From Agrostemma githago (lineage: Eukaryota; Streptophyta; Magnoliopsida; Caryophyllales; Caryophyllaceae): a stretch of 64,000 nucleotides of DNA. The notes under the pieces were generated by a model. The model did no database searches. It was not told the DNA's origin and was given only the letters and a program-made list of their open reading frames with translations. Positions 55,718 to 64,000 of the stretch are shown one piece after another (position 1 is the stretch's first letter; each line of letters starts with the position of its first letter). The stretch spans positions 63,443,666-63,507,665 of the forward strand of contig OY288251.1 in assembly GCA_958450325.1 (NCBI GenBank), read 5' to 3'. Both the position numbers and the translations under genes were made by a program.

Positions 55718-58143
55718 TGTGGACATGACATAGGTCCATCCCGACGCGGCGAAGCGCGGTTTTTGGGGAGGCGATAGAATTTCCATATGAGATGGATCGA
55801 ATAGAATTTTAAATCGAAGTAGGAGTCGCCTCCGAATTTTATGGTTATTCGGAACCATTCGAACCCACTCTATGTCGTAGTGGGCCATACTTAAAGCCTG
55901 GCCATTTCCGATGTCAGAGTTTATTGGGTTCGCCCTTAGCATTACGATACCGATGCCGACTTGAGCGGTTAATCGTATATTGAATGACTCTCGTTGCCAA
56001 TGGATTCGGACATCCGGAAACCACGGTTCTGAGTAAGGGGTGAGGGTACGTGTTGGGAAGTTCAGTGAGAACACCCAACCCCGCCCGCACTTAGCGGTCT
56101 TTACTAAGATATCGTTCGGTTTTGTGTACACGCGTTAGTTCGACAGTTGAATGATATGCAGAGATTATTTTCCTAAGACATGTGAGGAAAAATAAATAAA
56201 CGGGTTGCTAAGTCGTTTAATGCAAGTTTAAACTAATAAGGTCAAAGTTATTTTAGCATGCGAGTTTGTTTTAGTCTAATAAGACGATAAACAGAATATG
56301 AGAAAAATAAATTGCTACCAACACGAGAAAACGAGTTAGTAACGATTGAAATAATAATATAGTAAATAAATATACGAGATCGAGAAAATAATATTAATCG
56401 AAATCTGAAAAATATTACTAAAACGTTGTTTTGTATAAAAACGAAGTTCGAAAAATAATAAAAAAACGAAAAGGGGCGCGCTTGGACAGTCTGCCGCGTG
56501 ACTCGCCCGGGACTCAGGCGGGTCGCGTGGCGGCCTGATTTTCGACGACGGTTTTTGGAATTTTTTTTATTAAATCGCGTACGAATATCGCATAATTCGT
56601 ACCCGACTTAATATTCTCGATATTCGTTGACTATCAAATATTTGGAATAGTTTTAGAAAAGATATAAATTTAGAAATCGTTTCGTAAAATAATAAAAATA
56701 AAACGATCGAAGAACTATAAAAAAGGCTGGGTCACAGACTCGTGCGCGAGTCGCCTGGACCGGCGCGACTCGCGTGCGGGTCTGTCCGCTTTTTATTTTT
56801 TTGTCGAAAATCTTATAAATCGCGTACAAATATGGATTAATTTATACTCGGTTTATATTTTCGATATTCGTCATATTCGATATTCGATTATGAAATCGAT
56901 ATCGAATAGTCGGAATGACTTTAGAAAAGGTTTTAAAAAAAAATTATTTTTTGAACGAAAAGTAAAAAGAAAAGAATTTTGAACGAAAAGTAAAAAGAAA
57001 GGAATTTTGAACGAAAAGGTGTAAAAAAGGGTTTTGAAAAAAATGTAACGATTTCGTCGAAAACTTAATATAATTCTTTTTGATACAATATTCGATTATA
57101 TAGAACCGATATCATATTTTTAAGAATATTCGATATATAAAAATAGTTTTTAAATAATATTGATATTAGAAAATAAAAAAGACCGACGAAAGACCCATAA
57201 TAATAAAAAAAAACGAGAAGGAGAGAAGAGAAAAGAGAAGAGTCGGGTTTAATTTACACCCTCAACCTACATGCTTTGTTTTCTCGGGACACGGCTCGTC
57301 GGAAAGTTGGCTTAGACTTAGGAGCGTCGAGATGATGAGGATGAGTTTAGGGTGTCGGTTTGGGTAGTTTGGACGTCGGGTTTGGTCGGCTTCGTCGGGG
57401 CTTCGAGGCTTCGGAAGGGTGTCGGGATTTTCTAACTATCGAGGATGTATGTAAACCGTGTTATAAGGCTGTTTTTTTTCGGTGTGATGGGTGTGTAAAA
57501 ACCGTGTGTCTTGGCTGGAAAAACGTTGTCTTTTGTGTTGGTCGGGAGGTCCTATTTATAGGGAGTTTCCGACCTTGGTTTAGGAGAGTTTGAATACCGC
57601 TTAGGATAGGAAACGTAGGAGTTTGAGGAGCATAAGAATTCCGCTTTCTTGGCCAAGAAGAAAGGGCATCTCGGATGGTTGGGGGTGTTTCGGCTGAGTA
57701 TTTGGTACTCAGTCGATGTCTGATTCGGTTTCCGGATAGAATTCCTACTTGAGGTCGAATTCTACCTTTAACGGAATTGTTTAATGCTTTAATGAATCTG
57801 AAATTTTGTAGGAATTTGGGTTGGAATCAACCGTGTGAGTGTCACGGCTGACTCACATGTCTCGGGAAAATCTTTGACCGGGTTTTGACTCGGTCGCTAA
57901 AAGACGGTTTTACCCCTGGTGACGGTTTCGACCCAAATTAGTGTTATTTGACTCGAAACGACCCACTGGGCCTGGATTTGAGGTTGGTTTTATGAAATTT
58001 GTACTCCTTAAAAAGTCTAAACCAAATGTCCATGATTACAAGCCCATATCCGAGTCTATCAAAGCACGTTTACGTCCAATCATCATCGGGTGTTTGGCGG
58101 GAACTACTATAGACACCTGGCGGTCAAAATGTGGGTGTCTACA
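55718..58143 (-). repeat. Element B 3' LTR
   Basis: 2426 bp, TGTGGACATG to GTGTCTACA on the plus strand. A minus-strand TATAAATA lies at 57553-57560. A perfect 14-mer palindrome TTCTTGGCCAAGAA lies at 57646-57659, upstream of it in element orientation. GC-rich near-palindromes built on GACTCG/CGAGTC lie at 56490-56530 and 56735-56790. Confidence 0.9.
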
Positions 58144-59650
58144 GAGCCCCCACTCTGACTGAGGCTTGGACAAGGCAAAAGTCAGAGTAGCTACCAGGTC
58201 AATCAAGGATTAAAACCTGGCAGACTTCCGATCGGGTCGTTTAGGGTCCATTAGACCTGCGTGAAGGGCTCGCCAGCCATAGAATAGAAATCATACCTGT
58301 TGATGCTGATAATGTCGCGGGAGCTTGCCTAGGAAGTTATGGGTATACCTGTTTGCAGGTATATCCTGTCTTAGAATTGCGCGGGAGCTTGCCTTGGAAG
58401 CTATGGGCATATCTGTTTGCAGATATATCCTGAAAGAAGTTGCCTGAGCTTTTCCACTGGGGAACTCAGAATTTTCTGGGAGTCTTGGGTGTACCTGTAT
58501 GCTGACATAATTTGTATGTAATATTTAGGTGAAACACTGACTCATGCTGGGGAAGAAATGATGAATTTTGAAATTTTTTGAAAAAAAGAATGCTGAATTT
58601 TTTTTTGGAAATTTGGAAATAAGAATGCTTGGGATGACTTTGATTCCTAATCGGATTCTGACACGGATTCCTGGAATTACTTGGTTAGGCCTGTATGCCT
58701 AGATGAAGTGTGATAAAAATTCCTATTCCCGTGGTCACTAGGAAAAGGACTTTCCCAAATGGCTAAGTTTTGCAAAAAATGAGAATTTGAAGAGAGAGAT
58801 ATACCGACAGACTCGACTCTGGACGCGAGAGGACGAATTGACAGACACGACTTTGACTCTCTAAGGGTTAGACCGTGACTCGGTAGGGGGTAGGCCACCT
58901 AAGATGACAAGACTCTTAAGTTGCGCTATTCCGTAGCCTAGGCGAGTGGCAACACAGTCGAACATCGAAATGGGAACGATCTGCTATAGGGGAATTGCAG
59001 TAGTCTGTAATGAGACTGTTTTAGCAGTAACAATGCTGTAGTCTAGTGCTCCTTTTGAATTTTTGATTTTTGGGATATTTCCAAAGTGGGTATTGCTCCG
59101 AGTCCTGACAGATTCTCGTCTTTGACTAAGCCGAGTACTAGGACACACTATAGAAAGGTGGCTAGATCCTTATTCTTTGAATTTATCTGGATTTTTTGAG
59201 TGGATGGAGGTTTCCTGCCTAAGAGAAGCCCCCAGGACGACAAAGCTAGCTGTTGAGAACATGATAGTGTCGTGACCGGAATGATGGTGCTTTTTCGAAT
59301 TTGTGTGAATGTGAATGGTTGTGCCTTTGTCGAAAGGCTGCCTACGTATTCACGTGTGGTGAAATCAAACCAAGCCGTAGTTCAGTGGATTGAAAGATAT
59401 ATAATGGTGCCTAGTTTACTAGGGCTTTGTGTGTAACTAGCCACAACGATGGTGTAGGCTAGGTGCATTCCCAGTGATGTCTTGATCAAAGGGCTAGAAT
59501 AGTTAGGATGTTGATCCTGTGACTGTGAGCGTTCTCCGGGGTAGCCCCCAGAGGTGGTGTGAACTTATTTGGGCATGTTCTATGCCGACTGCAAGTTGAG
59601 TTCCCGTGTTTGGGGCTGGTAACGGGTTTGAATGAGAAGAATTGGGATGA

Positions 59651-59822
59651 GATTTTAACGAGTTCTGCTCTCGGGGATTTTAACGAGTTCTGCTCTCGGG
59701 GATTTGATGAGTTTTGCTCTCGGGGATTTTAACGAGTTTTGCTCTCGGGGATTTGATGAGTTTTGTTCTCGGGGATTTGATGAGTTTTGCTCTCGGGGAT
59801 TTTAACGAGTTTTGCTCTCGGA
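59651..59822. repeat. Minisatellite, about 7 units of 22-25 bp
   Basis: The unit is GATTTTAACGAGTTTTGCTC plus TCGGG, alternating with a GATTTGATGAGTTTTGCTC form. Confidence 0.9.
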
Positions 59823-62254
59823 TTTGCATATGGTGACTGTGAATTCTGTTATGTAAAGGGGAAGTCGAGTAGAATGGCTCGAGCTTCGATTGGGCAGGTT
59901 TGATAATGCGGGATCTGATTTCCATGTCTGGCCCTAAAGGTTAGGGTGTATCCTATGGAGCTTGAATCCTCAAAATTCTGGGTTGTCTCTAGAATAGGTC
60001 TCGAGAAGGTCTTGAGGGTTGTAATGTGGGAAGGCTAGATGTGGTGTTAGCTGACCAGCTTGACTGTCTCTCCCCTATTGGATGGTATGGGTATTGATAA
60101 TTTTTGAATTGACCGTTTCACGGTCATGGGTTTTTGAATTCCTTGGGTTGACCTCTTAGCCCCGGTCATGGGATTCTTCATTTGAGTTGACCGTGTCTGG
60201 TCGAGAGATGTTGATAATTTTTTTTGATCATGGCCAGCTTTTTTGTTTTGGCCTTTTGCTTTTTTCTCTTGGACTTTTGATTTTTTTTGTCCAGCTTTTT
60301 TTTTGTCGGTCAGACTAACACCTAAGGTAGGGACTGGCTAGTCTTATTGGATGGGTGTTTATTGTGGGAAGGGGGCTTGCCTCCCGTCTTGAACCCAAAC
60401 TAGAAGACTACCCAGATTTGTCATAGGATTCGATATGCTCCTGCTACGGGTAGTTATGTGGCTTTCTAAATCGGACATAGAATAGGTAAAAGGAAAACAC
60501 GGGCTCGGTTTCCTGCAGTCATTATAGATGTGCCTATAATAGTCACGTGCGTGTGCTCATAGTGTATGATGGTGTTCATCATGTTCTCGGAAGCACATAA
60601 GGAAAGTATGTATGAGAAATAGAAAAGCTGATTTTATTGAATTTAAAAAAAAAGAGGACAGAATACAACTGACTTTGACTCTGACTTTGATTTGGAAATG
60701 AGAATGTACGGTATCCTAGACTCGAACTCAGACTTAGACTTGAATCAAATCCGGACTCGGACGCTCGGTTGGTTGTTTTTTTTGGTAAGGTCTTTGATTG
60801 GAGAGAAAGACGGGTGCCACGACTCGCCTAAACTCGGCTTTGCGCAAGTGCAAGAGAGGGAGTCAAACTAGACATGGCCAGGGGTGACGGGTCGACAAAG
60901 ACTCTTGGACCGGGATACTCGAACGTTGATCTAGACGAGGTAACAACTGCGAATTGGACTCGAGCTGCATAAGGGTGAATCCGAAAATGGGGGCGACCAT
61001 GTTTGACCGTATCACGTGCTCGGACCAACCGTGGTGACCTAACCCTAGGTGACTCGAGTATTCGTAGCATAGGTACGACACGAAGAAGGCATCATAAGGA
61101 CGCCGGTGCAGGATGAACGTAGGGTACCCCTTAAGGTGACCGTGGTTGACCGCTCGGGTGGAGGACAGCCCCCGAGTGAGACTAAAGGTTTTGATAGAAC
61201 TTAAATGGTGCGACATCTAAGTGACTCGAAAGTGGGGTACGTGAGCCAACCCGTGTAAGACCTGATCCTTAGAGCAAACGCGGTTGATCGCCCCGCTAAA
61301 GGGTAGCCCCCGAGTGGGACTGAAGACCGACTCCTAGACGGGTGACTCGTGGATGGTGGACTCTCCCTGGGTTTTGGCAAAGTGGGCCTAGTCCCGTTCG
61401 AAGAAAGATCCGTGTGTGAAATCCCCAGACTTTGGACTCGATTGTGTAAAAAGGCTTCCCTTTGTAGGAGTTTGTCCTACGTAGGTGGACCGTGCCTTGA
61501 CAAATAAGGCGGACTTGGGATGGGGAAGAAACTCGTGATGTAAGATCGACGGAGTTTCGACGCTATAGATTCTAACAACTTATGACAAGACCCGACACTG
61601 CTAAATACGGGAAGTCCTAAGAAGAAGAAAGTTTTGAAAAGGGAATTTGGATTTGAAAACCGAGCAAGGTCGGATTGGAAGGTCCGATTTTTTGAAAAGC
61701 GAGAAAAAGGTTATCGGGCCGAGATTTCGAAATTTTAGAAAAGTTTGGACAGCATACCGGCTAAAAATAGGCTATTTTGAGTCAAAATCATAAGTCCTAA
61801 ATTTGGTAGCTTTCCGGGTTTTGAAAAAGTAGATGGGTTTGAAAAGATGCGGGTTTTTGAAAATGACGGTTTTTGAAAAGACCAAAGAAGATCAAGTAGC
61901 ATGTAGTCACGGAAACAGTATAATGACGCCATGTATGCTCTTAATCTAAGTCTCGGTCGGTCGAATAGGGTCTATACCAACAACGATCGCATTCTCGCAA
62001 ATCAGGACGGACCTCCTAAGCCGAGTTGGTCTTAGAATCTGCCGTAAAATCCATGCGAGTTCCGCCATCGAAGTCTTTAGTGCACTCAAGTGGGAATGCA
62101 CCGTGGTATAGTGGGACGTCGGTCACAAGTAACCGGCCCGGGAAAGAATGGGGTTATGCATGAACCATTGAACTAAAACGTGTACATTACTAATCGAACG
62201 ATTTCTTTTCGAGTCTCACCCTGAGGATGCCGATGGTAAGTAACGCATCAGTTA

Positions 62255-62273
62255 ATCCCCAGCGGAGTCGCCA
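62255..62273 (-). other. Primer-binding site of element B (tRNA-Arg type)
   Basis: The minus strand reads TGGCGACTCCGCTGGGGAT, identical to the site of element A, 3 nt from the 5' LTR. Confidence 0.85.
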
Positions 62274-62276
62274 AAT

Positions 62277-64000
62277 TGTGGACATGGCATAGGTCCACCC
62301 CGACGCGGCGAAGCGCGGGTTTTAACGGGGAGGCGATAGAATTTCCATATGAGATGGATCGAATAGAATTTTAAATCGAAGTAGGAGTCGCCACCGAATT
62401 TTATGGTTATTCGGAACCATTCGAACCCACTCTATGTCGTAGTGGGCCATACTTAAAGCCTGGCCCATTTCCGATGTCAGAGTTTATTGGGTTCGTCCTT
62501 TAGCATTACGATACCGATGCCGACTTGAGCGGTTAATCGTATATTGAATGACTCTCGTTGCCAATGGTTTCGGACATCCGGAAACCACGGTTCTGAGTAA
62601 GGGGTGAGGGTACGTGTTGGGAAGTTCAGTGAGAACACCCAACCCCGCCCGCACTTGGCGGCCTTTACTAAGATATCGTTCGGTTTTGTGTACACGCGTT
62701 AGTTCGACGGTTGAATGATATGCAGAGATTATTTTCCTAAGACATGTGAGGAAAAATAAATAAACGGGTTGCTAAGTCGTTTAATGCAAGTTTAAACTAA
62801 TAACGTCAAAGTTATTTTAGCATGCGAGTTCGTTTTAGTCTAATAAGACGATAAACAGAATATGAGAAAAATAAATTGCTACCAACACGAGAAAACGAGT
62901 TAGTAACGATTGAAATAATAATATAGTAAATAAATATACGAGATCGAGAAAATAATATTAATCGAAATCTGAAAAATATTACTAAAACGTTGTTTTGTAT
63001 AAAAACGAAGTTCGAAAAATAATAAAAAAACGAAAAGGGGCGCGCTTGGACAGTCTGCCGCGCGACTCGCCCGGGACTCAGGCGGGTCGCGTGGCGGCCT
63101 GATTTTCGACGACGGTTTTCGGAAATTTTTTGATTAAATCGCGTACGAATATCGCATAATTCGTACCCGACTTAATATCCTCGATATTCGTTGACTATCA
63201 AATATTTGGAATAGTTTTAGAAAAGATATAAATTTAGAAATCGTTTCGTAAAATAATAAAAATAAAACGATCGAAGAACTAAAAAAAAGGCTGGGTCACA
63301 GACTCGTGCGCGAGTCGCCTGGACCGGGCGCGACTCGCGTGCGGGTCTGTCCGCTTTTTATTTTTTTTGTCGAAAATCTTATAAATCGCATACAAATATG
63401 GATTAATTTATACTCGGTTTATATTTTCGATATTCGTCATATTCGATATTCGATTATGAAATCGATATCGAATAGTCGGAATGACTTTAGAAAAAGTTTT
63501 AAAAAAAAAATTGTTTTTTGAACGAAAAGTAAAAAGAAAAGAATTTTGAACAAAAAGTAAAAAGAAAGGAATTTTGAACGAAAAGGTGTAAAAAAGGGTT
63601 TTGAAAAAAATGTAACGATTTCGTCGAAAACTTAATATAATTCTTTTTGATACAATATTCGATTATATAGAACCGATATCATATTTTTAAGAATATTCGA
63701 TATATAAAAATAGTTTTTAAATAATATTGATATTAGAAAATAAAAAAGACCGACGAAAGACCCATAATAATAAAAAAAACGAGAAGGAGAGAAGAGTCGG
63801 GTTTAATTTACACCCTCAACCTACATGCGTTGTTTACTCGGGACACGGCTCGTTGGAAAGTTGGCTTAGACTTAGGAGCGTCGAGATGATGAGGATGAGT
63901 TTAGGGTGTCGGTTTGGGTAGTTTGGACGTCGGGTTTGGCCGACTTCGTCGGGGCTTCGAGGCTTCGGAAGGGTGTCGGGATTTTCTAACTATCGAGGAT
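62277..64000 (-). repeat. Element B 5' LTR (runs out of the window)
   Basis: The first 1724 bp of the LTR, collinear with 55718-57440 with few differences. The promoter-proximal third is not in the window. Confidence 0.9.

Larger units (their letters stand above)
58144..62276 (-). other. Element B interior, no genes
   Basis: 58315-58435 is a twofold tandem repeat of about 63 bp (GCGGGAGCTTGCCT...TATATCCTG). 59651-59822 is a minisatellite. 60029-60780 and 61130-62250 match element A. 60780-61130 replaces the gag block of element A. The remaining sequence shows no protein signature. The minus ORFs at 60828-61216 are not gag-like. Confidence 0.6.
55718..64000 (-). mobile_element. Tat/Ogre-like LTR retrotransposon B, non-coding derivative
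   Basis: Left (3') LTR 55718-58143, interior 58144-62276, right (5') LTR from 62277 to beyond the window. The LTRs are almost identical over the 1.7 kb that can be compared. A primer site and a purine tract next to the 3' LTR (AGTGGGGGCTC on the minus strand at 58144-58154) are present. The 4.1 kb interior has no gag, protease, RT or integrase. It is therefore a non-autonomous, LARD-like element that would depend on a related helper. The outer duplicate of the 5 bp before 55718 (CTATG) is outside the window. Confidence 0.85.

Noticed and set aside
55676..56131. 151-codon minus ORF (also present in part at 62477-62695)
   Set aside because: Lies in the LTR of element B and is only a chance open frame repeated because the LTR is repeated.
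62255..62273. Truncated tRNA-Arg gene
   Set aside because: Only the 3' 19 nt plus CCA complement is present, at exact LTR-adjacent spacing in both elements, so it is a primer-binding site and not a tRNA gene.

Overview
This is nuclear DNA from a flowering plant with a large, repeat-rich genome. The signs are spliceosomal introns, a mitochondrial-type RRM gene, a FAR1/MULE transposase, Ty3 elements of the Athila and Tat/Ogre types, Copia, L1-type LINEs and a Stowaway MITE. A eudicot is likely and Caryophyllales is my guess, but nothing here proves the taxon. Only one convincing ordinary host gene is present: a three-exon organelle RRM protein (45399-47502, ORRM2-like). Nearly everything else is transposable elements, many inserted inside each other.

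Layout. 1-37273 is part of a minus-strand Tat/Ogre-like LTR retrotransposon (element A): internal region 1-5863 with a solo LTR (346-2508) and gag remnants, then its 5' LTR from 5864 to 37273. That LTR is split by about 29 kb of later insertions. In a (TA)n tract sits a 27.4 kb Mutator-like transposon (7315-34745), followed by a 243 bp MITE and, further on, a 1.13 kb Mutator-type element with 9 bp TSDs. The large MULE carries three things: a nine-exon gene with two tandem Ulp1 (C48) protease modules, two paralogous 92-codon genes of unknown function, and a FAR1-type transposase gene on the other strand. The transposase gene is interrupted by a complete Athila element (19887-33291, TSD CCTTC), whose pol is in turn interrupted by a 5'-inverted LINE (26601-27969). 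This gives four levels of nesting with readable target-site duplications for the inner two.

Right of this come a palindromic MITE-like element, a non-coding or decayed Copia element (38921-44459, TSD TACTC), another MITE, the host gene with a Stowaway MITE behind it, then LINE relics and a LINE-derived retroposon (48003-55655). The window ends with a second Tat/Ogre-like element (B, 55718 to beyond 64000), which has both LTRs and a tRNA-Arg primer site but no gag or pol.

The most unusual signals are: (1) the Ulp1 domain duplication in the MULE, with conserved intron positions and a Cys-to-Ser change in the second copy; (2) the 92-aa gene pair; (3) a degenerate TGTAYAGTCACAC-type repeat that fills introns and spacers of the MULE but avoids its exons; (4) three hairpins with fully covarying stems in the 3' region of the Athila transcript; and (5) short palindrome arrays just upstream of the LTR TATA boxes.
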